Positions 51,801 through 63,340 of a DNA stretch of 64,000 nucleotides are shown here, piece by piece. A program made the position numbers and the translations under genes. Source of the DNA: Bugula neritina (Eukaryota; Bryozoa; Gymnolaemata; Cheilostomatida; Bugulidae); assembly GCA_964035545.1 (NCBI GenBank), contig OZ037766.1:13629222-13693221 (forward strand). The letters are read 5' to 3'. How positions within the stretch are numbered: position 1 is the stretch's first letter; every line of letters starts with the position of its first letter. The notes under the pieces are model-generated. The model was not told the origin of the DNA. It ran no database searches and was given only the letters and a program-made list of their open reading frames with translations.

Positions 51801-54800
51801 TGCAATCTCCCTATAGTTTTAATCAACATAACTTAGCTACCTTATTATAGATAAGGTGTTTTTTCGAACAGTATGTTTATTGGCAATAAGCAAATGCACC
51901 CAGTTAATTCTTGGAACAACTATGCATGTATCTTACTAATATTGTGTTTTTTTGCATTCTGAAATTTATCTATACATTTTTTATATCAGCAGGTTATGAC
52001 TTCTTGGACGCTATTCTGGCTACTAATAACTCGTTGTTAATGTTGTTTAGGTGGCCTGGTCATTGCTCACAGTGGTGGGAGTGTAAGTTTGTAGGCGAGG
52101 GTATCATTGACCAGGGTGGTGGGTTCAGAGACAGTCTATGTGATCTAGCTGAGGAGCTGTGTCCAAGTGACCTTCATGCTCCAGTACCTCTTACTCTATT
52201 CGTCAGAGCACCCAATCAGGTAGTCATGCAGCAAATATATTTATCTGGTTAAAGCTGCTTAATATAACTAACTGGGATTTCTTATTATATTTTATTTATC
52301 AATTTTTGAATTGTAATACTGTATTTAATTTCAGAGAAATTTTCAAGCAGTTGTACTGATTTAGGTAATTTATTTGTTACTTTTACAGACTAGTTCTGAT
52401 GGCAACACTAGCCGAGATGTGTTTGTGCCCAACCCCTCATGCACTAAATTCCCACAGTATAGCTGGCTAGGTAAACTCATGGGAGCGTGCTTCCGCAGCA
52501 GAGAAAATCTTGTATTGGCTTTACCAGGATTTATTTGGAAGAAGATAAGTAATGAGAAAGTAGACTGGGCAGCCGACTACTCCTCTGTGGATGCTGCCGA
52601 GGTCTGGTTGTTATAAAAATTCTCAAAGCTCTAATTTTTGCTAAAACTTTATAATTATACGATTTTGGTGTTTGGAACTCGGATTTGACCATGTTAATAA
52701 AATTCTTTTCAACTGATCAAGTTATAGGTAAACCTTTATTTTAAATTTACTAATGCTGCTTTCTCAACTCTAAGGTACGACTCTTGGAGACTTTAGAAAC
52801 TACAGATCAAGAAAGTTTCCAGGCCCATTTCAGTGAACGGACATGGACAGTCACTCTCAGTAATGGAACGGTAAAAGAACTGGTAGATGATGGAGAAAAT
52901 ACACCTCTCCTCTTTGAAGACAGATTGAAGTATGGGAAGTTGGCAAGGGAAGTGCGAATGGCAGAATCTGATGATCAAGTAATCGACTATATTTTTGTTG
53001 AAGCAATTTCTAAGCTTGTGTATTTTCTTATTCTGTTGCTTTACATGTGTCTACTGAATGATTTGATGTAAATATTATAATTTCAACAGCCTTTAAATTA
53101 TGATATCAAATTTGCTTTATCTGTCAAAATATGACATGTTGTACACATTTGATATAACCTTTTCATTAAAGTCCATAATTTCAATATTTTAATATTTCAA
53201 ATGGTCTTTTTCAAATAAAAAATCTATTTGGTTGTCTTAAGCTTCAGCATAAAAAGTAGTGGTATAACATCTCCTAACTTTTACCTGCCAATTACACCGT
53301 ACATGCGATTGCTCTTATGCAGGTCAGAGCTATCAGAGAAGGCTTTCTTTCAGTGGTACCAGAAGCAGCGCTTAATCTAATAACATGGCGGGAGATTGAG
53401 ATCCGTATTTGTGGGAACCCAGAAATTACCATTGAGGACCTTCGTAAATCAGGTGATGGCTCACCCGTATAATCGTTAGTTTAAGGACAGTAAATTGTTT
53501 TAGTAAAATTGCAAGACTGCTCTAAAGTGGCGTCCAAAATTATTATATAATAATATGCCTTCCTGTCATTTGTACACATAGCACTGGTGAAAGTTGTAAT
53601 CTGTTGTGTCAATCTAGTTTGTGAAATTTGGAGCTGTGTTCTACTCTCATTAGCAATTATTTAACCTGTTTATATTTGTCTAGCTAAAAAATATCTTATG
53701 TTGGTTTTAGTGCATCTTGATGAGTTAGAAGCCTCTGATGAGCGAATGAAAATGTTTTGGGAGGCTATGACAAAATTTTCGTATGAAGACAGGAGCAGGT
53801 TTCTAAGATTTGTAACTGGTAGAAAACGCCTACCGTGCCCCTTGTACATCAGCCCTAACAAAGCGTAAGTTATAGGTCCTAAACAAGTGAGCTTTACCTG
53901 AATGTGTGGGAATAAAGAAAAAATATAGAGACATGTCAGTTAGAATTTTACAGGTTTTACTTTGACAAGTAAAGAACTGTACCACAATAATTGTTTGAAC
54001 ATTTTCATTTAAGACCATATTTATTTGTGATGATTTTATTAAGGTAAGTTTTTAAGCCGGAGCCAATGTGTTCGAGTTTTTAAATTAATAGGCAGCATTT
54101 GTCTAATAGGATTTTCTTGCAGTTCTGACTCAGTTTTTCCTTCAGCTCTTAATAGAGATAATTGGGAGTGCTGTCTAATTCAAGGTTATCCATATTTGGA
54201 AGACTGTTTAAATTGTAATTGTCAGTTATTAAATTGACAGTCTGGATATAAATATGTTAGCCAATTAAAAAACAGCTCGCCTGTGTGAATTATCTCATTC
54301 AAGTATTAAAACTCTAACTCTGATGATGAATGTGACTTTTAGGTCAGCTATAGACTGTTTACCCGAATCATCAACTTGCTCCAATACTCTGTATCTGCCT
54401 CGGTATAGCAGGTAAGAATGTGCACTTGTTTTGTATTTTTTTCTCATTACAAATATGATCAGCGTGGTTGTAATAGAATACAATTTCTGTTGTGTATCAG
54501 ATATCAGTGAAAGGGCGACAGTCCAGCTGTTGGATAATTAAGTTATTTCTCAATATCCAAATAGCAAACTGGCTAGTTAGAAGTGGCAGCAGCCATTTGC
54601 TCCTTAATTCAATATATATTAATAGCTTGTAATTTTTCATCACTGCACAACTGTGATTGACCAAATAGGTGTTGTTTTAGTTAAATATAATGCTTCAATG
54701 CTGTGCAATTAGTTACGCCTTACATGAAATTAATTCTTCCCTGTTGTAAAAATAACATTAGATTATTTTGTCTCTAATTTTAGTATCACTGTGGCAGAAC

Positions 54801-54865
54801 AGAAACTGCGCTATGCTGCATACAACTGTGTTGCTATAGATACTGACCTCAACCCTTGGGAATGA
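45898..54865 (+). CDS. HECTD3: E3 ubiquitin-protein ligase HECTD3
   Basis: HECTD3 is a HECT-type E3 that forms a ubiquitin thioester on its catalytic cysteine. Sixteen exons give 863 aa (human 861): 45898..46239, 46761..46939, 47820..48048, 48816..48901, 49294..49437, 49964..50055, 50368..50536, 51342..51500, 51609..51779, 52051..52219, 52389..52601, 52775..52978, 53323..53452, 53711..53864, 54343..54411, 54784..54865. The N-terminal 170 residues are poorly conserved. A DOC/APC10-like domain spans about 220-390 ([19 protein letters not shown]). The HECT domain starts around 520, with [20 protein letters not shown] and [10 protein letters not shown]. The active-site cysteine is predicted as Cys826 in [13 protein letters not shown], close to the human position. 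The tail ends [10 protein letters not shown]. The exon 2 donor (CA|GTTAGT) was chosen by phase; other junctions are well supported. Poly(A) signals at 55049 and 55081. Confidence 0.95.
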
Positions 54866-55048
54866 GTTATGAAAAAGACAATCCTCTAACTTGTAGCATT
54901 GTTATTACTTGTCAAGGAAGTGAACTTTATTTCTACTACAATTGAATATTTATACTGAAATTTTGTGAACAATTATAGTCTACAATGATATTTACTGTTA
55001 TGTCCCACTATAATATAATTTATAGATAATTTTTCGGTTTCTAATATT

Positions 55049-55061
55049 AATAAATTTTATT
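55049..55061. terminator. Back-to-back poly(A) signals of HECTD3 and NME6
   Basis: AATAAA on the plus strand (55049-55054) and AATAAA on the minus strand (55056-55061) are separated by one base, forming AATAAATTTTATT between two convergent genes. Cleavage 15-30 nt past each signal would make the two 3' UTRs overlap. A second plus-strand signal lies at 55081-55086. Confidence 0.65.
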
Positions 55062-55103
55062 ATATTTTTATGGTTTGAAAAATAAATATATGTGAAAATG
55101 TAT

Positions 55104-57648
55104 TCAGGTAATAGAGGTGTCGTCTTCATAGACAGATATATTTTCTCTGTACCTACAGCAAATGATGAATTGAATTATTTATTGAGAACATTTTCGAAGC
55201 GTAATTCATAGCATCTTTATAACAAATACCTTCATAAGTTATGTCTTGTAAACCAAATAGCATTTTATCAGAAAGTATTGAAAATGCTAAAATTATTATT
55301 TAGAATGTCAAGTTTTGATGCACATCAATTTCTAAACTCTTGACTCTACACATTAACGTTTTAATATTTCAGGCACGGTATGGCTTAAAAATATCAATTT
55401 TAGCATGCTTCGAAAAGTATAAAAAATCAATTTGTAACAAGAGGATTGGATAAATCAAACTGCTAGCCAACTGCTAAACTTTAATATGTAGTGTATGAAC
55501 TATGAAGTACTACTAAATACTAAAACAGAGAGAAGATGCTACTTTGTAGCTGATGCTATGAATTTATTAAATGATTGAGTTTGGTATATGTAATGGTCTG
55601 CCTAGTAGAAATTTTAGCTGCCAATTAATGGTTTAAAAGTTGACACAAAGCAAAATTTTAAACCAACCGATGTGGCAGATATATTAAATTTTAGATTCCA
55701 ATATGTTTTAATACTAAATCCAAGACCATAATAGCAACACTTTTGTAGGCCATGTCTTTAGACACTGTTTTCATTCCTAAGCTTCCAAAATATAAAAAAT
55801 GTAGCTAGAATTAACGGTATAATAAACTATAAACTGCCATAACTAATAAAGCCAATAACAACTAGTGTCTACTTACCATTGCTTATAATCAAATTCTGGA
55901 AAAAAGAACTGTATCTCATGTTCTGCTGATTGCACAGAGTCACTACCATGAGCAGCATTTCGCGTATCGGATATACCAAACAAGCCCCTTATACTTGTAG
56001 GAGACTCATACTGTGCCCTGTGATTGGTCATATTATTATTGATAACACTAATCGTGCTTTGGCTAGAAACTGCATTCAATAAAGTTCATTCAACCATGTG
56101 CTTCAAAGATATGAATTGAATTTTGTTGAGCCAATGTAGATTCAATATGAAAATAGTTATGCAAATTTACCGGTACACCTTTGTTGGGCCCATAAGTTTT
56201 CGCCACTTCTGAATTACATCTTCACCAGCTAGAGCCATTACCATTATAGGCCCACTAAAAATCACATTTCAAATATTATTCTATTGATGACAAAAATTCA
56301 TTTTAACTAAATGCAAAAATAGCTTTATTATACTAAAAAAAGATTTAATCAATTTAAATAGAGCAGTGAGCAAGGTAAATGCATTAAACAGCATGCTGTG
56401 AACATTATTATTAACACTTTGGTGGGATGTAACATACTTACTTATATAGAACCTACCTACACATGTATGTAACCAGTCTGTTATAGAAAAACTTTCCTGC
56501 AATGCAAATATCATCAAAATGAAATTAAGACATATGTCCTGACTAAAAGTATTTCTTCAATAACTCGAGTTATTCAAACACTTACAACTATTTTTAAAAG
56601 GATTTTATATATACGTTGTAATTCTACAGACCAAAGCTGATAATATTAGTTCACAACAGTTTTCAGAACACCATTAAGGTTTTTTAAACCATTAATGGTG
56701 AATGAAAACCTAACTAACTCTGTTTAGAAAACAACAACAAGCAACTATTCACACACAACTCTATATCATTTTGCCAATTACAGGTTTTGAGTACAGCAGA
56801 TTTTGAATAAATAAACTCTGTTATTATTGCAAACTCAAGTGAAACCTTTTTTTCATTAAATTTGCAACTAACGAAATGAAAACCCTAAACTTTAAGGAGC
56901 TCAAAGATTGCTTGCATTTTTATTCGCATTTTTCTCGCGTCATTACATTATTATGTGCACCTTTCAACCTTTTCCATTTTTTTACATTAAATCTGAATTA
57001 TTTCATATGATTTTCAACAAAAAATAGCTAAAAAACATTTCATTATAATACATATATTGCATATAACCTTCATGCTCCTTGTAAAACCGACAGGCCTCTT
57101 CTTTTGTCAACACAATCTGCTTTTGTGTGATAACACGCAAGTCATTAGAATTAACAAGATTGACTATCTCCTACAATCAAACATAGAATGTTATAGATGT
57201 AGACGAAATTTCCTTTTACAATCACTATGTAATTTAATTTACTATCAAATCAAATTTATTCAAAACTATATCAACTATTAAGTTATTGAAAGTATTAAAA
57301 AAGTTTGGAAAATCTGTAGGCCAGGTTATTCAACTATAAAAAAGTAACTGTGTCCGCAATGATATTTGCATAATGTTTTGTTATACAATTTTACGAGTTT
57401 TAGGTTTACTAGATATAAATATGATTGTCTACACGCACAGGCACACCCACGACACACATAGGCACACCCACAACACACACAAAGCACACCTACAACACAC
57501 ACGCAAGCAAACATACATTTTACTAGAAGTTAATGTATGTTAACAAACAGAGCAACAGTTATATTATAAGTCTAACCTGCACCACTGCTGGTCTAGATAC
57601 TGTAGATGGCTTCAAAATAGCCACAGTGAGGTGAAGCTTTGAAGCCAT
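55104..57648 (-). CDS. NME6: Nucleoside diphosphate kinase 6 (NME6)
   Basis: A group II NDP kinase family member; vertebrate NME6 is mitochondrial. Six exons join to 162 aa: complement 57577..57648, 57068..57170, 56457..56496, 56171..56254, 55877..56017, 55104..55152. The start MASKLHLTVAILKPSTVSRP holds the conserved kinase beta-strand and ILKP motif. ALAGEDVIQKWRKLMGPTK and the catalytic segment NAAHGSDSV follow, with the phospho-accepting His at residue 123. SIRGLFGISDTRN is typical of the NME6 branch. The fifth exon could end by read-through at a TAA at 55873-55875, but a perfect GTAAGT donor there and an in-frame exon giving WYRENISVYEDD make splicing more likely. The protein is about 25 residues shorter than human NME6 at the C-terminus. 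It converges on HECTD3, with 238 bp between stop codons. Confidence 0.92.
57425..57512. repeat. CA-rich impure repeat in NME6 intron 1
   Basis: Repeating ACACACCCACAACACACA-like units with GGC and AAG interruptions. Confidence 0.8.
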
Positions 57649-58075
57649 TTTCACTCATTGTACATCAAATCAATTCTCTAGATTTCAGCATTTCAAACTT
57701 GAAGCAATCAATATAATTTATGAAATAAAGAAAATGTAACATACTCCAACAGCAAATCAATATTAATTAGGTCTAACGCTATACTTCCAAAAATAATTCA
57801 TTAACTTCCTCTAAAACTGAACTAGGAAAATGGATAATAAAGCTTAGTAAAATTACTTTTTTCCCCAGTAAAAATATTACGTATAAATATTATATTTTTT
57901 GTTAAAACTAGGTATTTGTTCTTATTATTTTTTATCAAATAATAATATGTGAGGAATAATCATATCGCCTTTTACAATTACATGATGATGATGATGAAGT
58001 ATTTCTAGTTTCTAATAGTCATACTAATACTAATAGTATTTACTAATACTTATACTTATAGTCACTATCATAATC
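57649..58075. other. NME6 5' flank and low-complexity island
   Basis: AT-rich sequence ending in CATACTAATACTAATAGT-type simple sequence (58015-58080), which is the target into which the retrotransposon inserted. Confidence 0.55.
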
Positions 58076-58080
58076 ATACT

Positions 58081-58407
58081 TGTTATATTATTATGTGTCT
58101 TTTGTTTATCACTAATTACGGACTAGCGAGATGCTACGTTATAATGTCATGTGCATTTGTTTATTAAAATACATATTGGGTCACCGACGAACGAGAGACT
58201 ACGAGATGAAGATGTCAGCCTACAGTAGAGAAACATGCCGATAGACTTTGTGATAAAATAATTATAAATCAGTACTATACTTTTGGTCCTTGTATTTCCC
58301 CTGGCCGGCCAGACCCCACTTTATTGTTCTTTCAATACTTCAATGTCATGCCTACATACTTCGAGTAACTCTCAGGTAATTATATACTCACTATACTTAA
58401 TGTTTCA
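58081..58407 (+). repeat. 5' LTR of the Gypsy element
   Basis: Begins TGTTATATTATTATGTGTC and ends ACTTAATGTTTCA. Differs from the 3' LTR by four substitutions: two near AGTAGAGAAACATGCC, one in CTTGTATTTCCCC and one in CTTTCAATAC. Confidence 0.97.
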
Positions 58408-58420
58408 TGGTGGCAGCTAG
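58408..58420 (+). other. Primer-binding site (tRNA-Leu-like)
   Basis: TGGTGGCAGCTAG begins immediately after the 5' LTR. Its first ten bases complement the 3' end of animal tRNA-Leu genes ending GCTGCCA plus the added CCA. The priming tRNA is inferred. Confidence 0.6.
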
Positions 58421-58515
58421 ATCGTACTCGCACCCTACTTTGCCACTGGAGTGGTGATTGTTTAGCTTTTAGTTGTTTGTTGTTGTGGACTGTGTTGGTC
58501 TGCCTTGGAGCTGTC

Positions 58516-59028
58516 ATGGAAGGTTTGAAGGCCCCTGGAGAATGATCATTTGAAGGTAATGTGTCAGACAATTGGAGGAAGTGGAGAAGGGCCTTGGAAA
58601 ATTATTTGCTTGCAAGTGATTTGGTTTTGAAGCCTCAAGAGAGTGGCCAAGAGCCTCCTCCTGAGAATGCGGGTATTAATAGACGTCAGGTTGCTATACT
58701 TCTGAACCAGGCTGGTGAAGAAGCTACTGAGATTTATGGTCAATTTGACTTTCCCGCAGGTAAAAGCAAGGATGTTATGGCTGATGTTTTGGAGCAGTTT
58801 GAAGCCTATTGCAATCCCCGGCGTAACGTGTTGTATGAATGGTTTGTTTTTTGGTCTCTCAGTCAGAGTGATGGAGAGCCCATTGACACCTTTGTGAAAC
58901 GTCTAAAAACTCAAGCTACAAAATGTGATTTTGGCGAATTGCGAGACCGAATGCTTCTCTGCAGAATTGTGTTTGGACTCACTGATGGAAAGCTGAAGGA
59001 GCGGCTACTCCGTGACAAAAAACGTTAA
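58516..59028 (+). pseudogene. gag: Gag (capsid) region of the Gypsy element, interrupted
   Basis: The likely start ATG at 58516 is followed after nine codons by an in-frame TGA (58543-58545). The same frame then stays open to a TAA at 59026-59028. The open part contains NWRKWRRALENYLLASD, the usual start of retroelement capsid N-domains, and a capsid C-domain with DTFVKRLKTQATKCDFGELRD. It ends prematurely at a run of six A (59017-59022), where the reading frame shifts by one base into the downstream frame. Because the zinc knuckles lie beyond the shift, this is a lesion within Gag and not a usual Gag-Pol boundary. Confidence 0.85.
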
Positions 59029-61264
59029 ACTTGAGAGTGCCTTAGATGACATCCGTGCTGCTGAGATTACCAAACAGCAGATGTCAAGGATGGCTGCCGG
59101 TGATACTACTATGAAGGCAGTCAATGAGATAAATGATGCTGCAGTCAGCACTGTGCAGAGTCAGTCTGGCGCTACGCAAAATAAAACCAGAAGTAACACA
59201 CGTAAGGACAACATAGATTGCAAATTTTGTGGATATACACATGCCAAAGGTAGATGTCCTGCTTATGGCGAGACATGTCATAACTGCGGGAAGAAAAATC
59301 ACTTTGAGAAAGTCTGCAAAGGCAAAGCTCTTGCAGAGAAACAAATGAATAGCTTGTTCATAGGTGCTGTTGGTGCTCTTTCTAATGAATCTAAATTGAA
59401 ATCTTGGATTCTTCCGATGAAGGTCAGTGAAAAAGGAAAGGCCAATGATATTCAGTTTAAGATTGATACTGGAGCTGAAACAAATTGCATCAACCTAAGA
59501 ACCGTTCAGTCACTTGGTGCTACTCTAAAGCCCACTTCTGTATGCCTTTACGGCTATAATAAGACCAAGATCAAGAATGTGGGTGCAGTTCAACTCACCA
59601 TGAACCACAAGGAGCATAGCCAGAGTGTCCACTTTGAGGTGGTTGATGAGGACCTTCCTCCCATACTTGGCCTCGAGGCTGCTGAATCTTTTGGTCTGAT
59701 CCGCAGAGTTGATCAGTTGTCAACCTCGATACTTCAGGAGTTCTCTGAGGTGTTTGAAGGAGTTGGCAGACTTGATGGAGAGCACGAGATATGTGTTGAC
59801 GAGAATGTGAAGCCTGTGGTTCATCATCCAAGATGTGTCCCACTCAGTATGTTAGACAAAGTGAAAAAGGAGCTGGATGATATGGAGGCATCTGGAATCA
59901 TATCTAAGGTTGACGTACCAACCAACTGGGTGAGTAGTATGGTATGCGTTGAAAAGAAAGATGGGTCGGTTCGTATATGCCTAGACCCCAAGAACCTGAA
60001 CAGAGCAGTGAGACGAGAACATCACAAGATACCCACATTAGAAGACATTGCCTTCAGATTCAATGGTATGCAATACTACACCATCATGGACATGAAACAT
60101 GGATACTGGCATGTAGCCTTGACCAAAGAGAGTAGTCTGCTCACAACGTTCAACACCCCATATGGTCGCTACTGTTTTGATAGACTTCCATTTGGTCTTC
60201 ACTCAAGTGCTGAAGTCTTTGAGAAGAAGGTGGAGCAAATATTTGGAGACTTGCCTGGTGTCTCAGTGTATTTTGATGACATCATTGTAGCTGGAAAGAC
60301 ACAACAGGAACATGATGCCAATCTGAGAAAGCTATTGGTAAAGGCCAAAGAGGCTAATGTGAAGTTTAATCGCAAGAAGATTCAGTTGAATCAGACAGAG
60401 GTACGCTATTTAGGCCATATAGTATCGAAAGATGGTCTGCGTCCTGACCCAGACAAGATAGCTGCTATTGAGGCCATGCCTGACCCAACAGACCGAGAGG
60501 GAGCACAAAGACTGATTGGTACTCTCAATTTTCTAAGAGCCTACATACCCAACATGTCAGCCTGTACTGAGCCCTTGAGAGTGCTACTGAAGAGTGATAG
60601 TCAGTGGGTGTGGTCCAAAGAACAAATGGAAAGCTTCCAGGTAATTAAACGCTTGCTTACATCCGAACCTGTCTTGCAGTATTTTGATGTTACCAAGGAT
60701 GCGCATTTACAAATTGACGCTTCAAAGTCGGGACTTGGTGCAGTGTTACTACAGGAAGGTAAACCTGTTGCATATGCTTCACGCAGCTTAACTGAGACTG
60801 AGTGCAACTATCCCCAAATAGATAAGGAGCTACTAGCAGTTGTGTTCGGCTGTGAGCGCTTTCACAGCTACCTCTATGGACGTGCTGTTCACATACAGAC
60901 GGATCATAAACCTCTCGTCCCGATAATGAACAAGTCGTTGCACAAGGCATCCCCAAGGCTGCAAAGACTACTTCTGCGACTACAAAGATACCGGATAGCT
61001 GAGTTCACATATGTTCCGGGCAAGTATTTATATATTGCTGACACACTATCCCGAGCCTACCTTCAGCGTGTTACAAATGATCAGTGTGATCTCGAAGGTG
61101 AAGTTGTAATGGTTCATGCCTTAGAAACGGATGATAGCACCATGAATGAGATGAGACAGTCATATGCTGAAGACCCGACAATGGACAGTCTGAAAAAAGC
61201 ACTGCAAGATGGTTGGTCATGGAGTAGACGGAGTCAGGCCCCCACAGAAATCCAACCCTACTGA
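59012..61264 (+). pseudogene. pol: Nucleocapsid-protease-RT-RNase H region of the Gypsy element
   Basis: The 750-codon open frame starts inside the capsid end. Domains in order: two zinc knuckles at residues about 70-102 (CKFCGYTHAKGRC and CHNCGKKNHFEKVC), retroviral-type aspartic protease with DTGAETNC near 150, and reverse transcriptase from about 270 with the catalytic YFDDII near 419. RNase H follows from about 560 (QIDASKSGLGAVLLQ, TDHKPL). The frame ends at an in-frame TGA (61262-61264) in the linker between RNase H and integrase; the same frame resumes directly after it. Apart from this stop and the upstream frameshift the domains look intact. There is no ATG at its left end, consistent with a single long Gag-Pol frame being the ancestral state. 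Confidence 0.93.
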
Positions 61265-62431
61265 AATGTTAGATCTGACATCTATGATGTGGATGGATTT
61301 CTTTACAATGAAGAGCGGCTTATAGTTCCGAAGTCACAGAGGAAGCACATTCTAAAGTCGCTACACATGGGCCACCTGGGCGTTGAGAAATGCAGAGAGC
61401 TTGCGAGGAAATCATTCTATTGGCCTGGGCTATTTGCTGATATACGGAATGAAGTGTCAAGTTGCCTCACCTGCGCTAAGTTTTCCAACCGTCAACAGAA
61501 AGAGCCGTTAATGTCTCATGAGCTGCCAAGTCTACCATGGAATAAAGTGGCTATGGATATACTGTCCTATAAGAATAATGATTACTTGGTAGTTGTGGAC
61601 TGTTACTCTCACTTCCCCGAGCTGAGATTACTCAGGAGAAAGACTGCTGAAGACGTGGTTTTGGCATTGAAATCCATATTTGCTGTACACGGGGTACCAG
61701 TGTCCATTCTGGCGGACAACATGCCTTTCAGCAGTAGAGTCATGCAAACTTTTGCATCAAGCTGGTGCTTCACCATTGTAACATCTAGTCCGCACTACCC
61801 TAAGTCCAATGGAATGGCTGAGCGTTATGTGCAAACGATGAAAGCCTTTCTAAAAAAATGTGAGGATGAAAGAGAGGATATATACAGGTCACTACTCAGA
61901 TACAGGCAATCTCCTATCACTGGCTGTGCTTTCAGTCCAGCTGAGCTTCTGTTCAACAGAGCCCTAAGAAGTGATTTGCCAATCACTGCCGAGTCGCTTA
62001 AACCAGTTGTTATTGAGGCTAGCCAACAACTAATAGCCAACCAAAACTTGCAGAAGAAGTACCATGACCGCCATGCACGGCCATTGGCTGATCTGGAACC
62101 TGGGACTCCTGCACTAATCAGGTCAAGCACTGACAAAGAATGGTCGCCAGGAATGATTGTCGGGCAGCATGACTTCCCCAAATCCTACTTGGTTGACAAC
62201 GGTCAGTCTATAGTGCGTAGGAATCGTGTTCACCTCAAACCAGATAACACACAGACCCTTGGTGTCGCTGATGCTGCTGATTCTGATGTTGGGGATGCTC
62301 CCAATGAATCCCCCCACATGCCTGCCCTGCCTGCAACACCTCTCAGGAATGCGGCACCACCACCAGAGCGTCAACCCAGAAGCAACCGTGGAGTCCTCCC
62401 CGCTAAATACAAGGACTTCCACATGGAATAA
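61265..62431 (+). pseudogene. pol: Integrase region of the Gypsy element
   Basis: Continues the frame of the RT region after the TGA at 61262-61264, ending at TAA near 62431. It has an N-terminal HHCC zinc-binding domain (HMGHLGVEKC ... SSCLTCAKF). The catalytic core has its three acidic residues in VAMDILS, LADNMP and NGMAERY, spaced as D-D-E. A C-terminal chromatin/DNA-binding GPY/F-like module holds WSPGMIVGQ and VRRNRVHL. The segment after the second Asp is slightly unusual (ADNMPFSS, shorter than the common form). The tail is proline-rich. No envelope gene follows. Confidence 0.93.
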
Positions 62432-62571
62432 GCTATTAGCCGTTTCCCACCCTGTACATAGTTATTTAGTTTCATTGTTAATCCCCAATCCATATTAATC
62501 ATGTATACTCGTATCATATTATTAATCTCAGCAACCTTAATCACAATGTTATAGAAGGAAGTCACCTGCTT

Positions 62572-62582
62572 AAGAAGGGAGA
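62572..62582 (+). other. Polypurine tract
   Basis: AAGAAGGGAGA directly before the 3' LTR, the expected plus-strand DNA priming site. Confidence 0.85.
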
Positions 62583-62909
62583 TGTTATATTATTATGTGT
62601 CTTTTGTTTATCACTAATTACGGACTAGCGAGATGCTACGTTATAATGTCATGTGCATTTGTTTATTAAAATACATATTGGGTCACCGACGAACGAGAGA
62701 CTACGAGATGAAGATGTCAGCCTACAGTAGAAAAACCTGCCGATAGACTTTGTGATAAAATAATTATAAATCAGTACTATACTTTTGGTCCTTGTATATC
62801 CCCTGGCCGGCCAGACCCCACTTTATTGTTCTTTCGATACTTCAATGTCATGCCTACATACTTCGAGTAACTCTCAGGTAATTATATACTCACTATACTT
62901 AATGTTTCA
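62583..62909 (+). repeat. 3' LTR of the Gypsy element
   Basis: Same length and ends as the 5' LTR, 323 of 327 positions identical. Followed by the target duplication ATACT. Confidence 0.97.
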
Positions 62910-62910
62910 A

Positions 62911-63340
62911 TACTGATACTCATAGTCATAGTCAATCAGTATTAGTAATACTAATAGTCAGAAAAATATGAACAGCTAATTACTTAATACTCATAGTCAT
63001 ACTCATAGTACTATTAGTATTATTATCAATATCATAATCATACTGATACTCATAGTCATAGTATCAGTATTAGTAATACTAATAGTCAGAAAAATATGAA
63101 CAGCTAATTACTTAATAGTAATACTCATAGTCATACTCATAGTCATAGTACTATTAGTATTATTATCAATATCATAGATACTCATAGTAATGTCATAGTC
63201 ATACTGATACGCATACTGATGCTCATACTGATAATCAATGTCATAGTGATAGTCAATGTCATTACTCATAGTCTATAGACTTATTCTCAGTCTTAGTGAT
63301 ACTGATAGTGATAGCCATACTCAGTCTCATAGGCGATAGT
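62911..63340. repeat. ATACTG/ATAGTC low-complexity island with a 130-bp tandem duplication
   Basis: Two copies of a roughly 130-bp block start at 62911 and 63041 (both TACTGATACTCATAGTCATA). They share the non-simple core TCAGAAAAATATGAACAGCT and the end TTATTATCAATATCATA, with small insertions of extra units in the second copy. Further ATAGTCATACTGATA-type units continue to about 63340. Confidence 0.85.

Larger units (their letters stand above)
58081..62909 (+). mobile_element. Ty3/Gypsy LTR retrotransposon, recent but with broken frames
   Basis: A complete 4829-bp element: identical-length LTRs (58081-58407 and 62583-62909, each 327 bp, TG...CA ends), flanked by the 5-bp target duplication ATACT (58076-58080 and 62910-62914). 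A primer-binding site TGGTGGCAGC directly follows the 5' LTR and is complementary to the CCA end of tRNA-Leu types. A polypurine tract AAGAAGGGAGA directly precedes the 3' LTR. Internal order is capsid, two CCHC zinc knuckles, protease, reverse transcriptase, RNase H, integrase, which defines Ty3/Gypsy; the paired knuckles and absence of an env frame suit Mag-like clades. The LTRs differ at four sites (about 1.2%), implying recent insertion. The coding region is interrupted by two in-frame TGA codons and one single-base frameshift. Confidence 0.95.

Noticed and set aside
59012-59028. Programmed Gag-Pol frameshift at the A6 run
   Set aside because: The shift falls before the zinc knuckles, which should belong to Gag, and the zero-frame codons do not form a standard -1 slippery heptamer. 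An indel is simpler.
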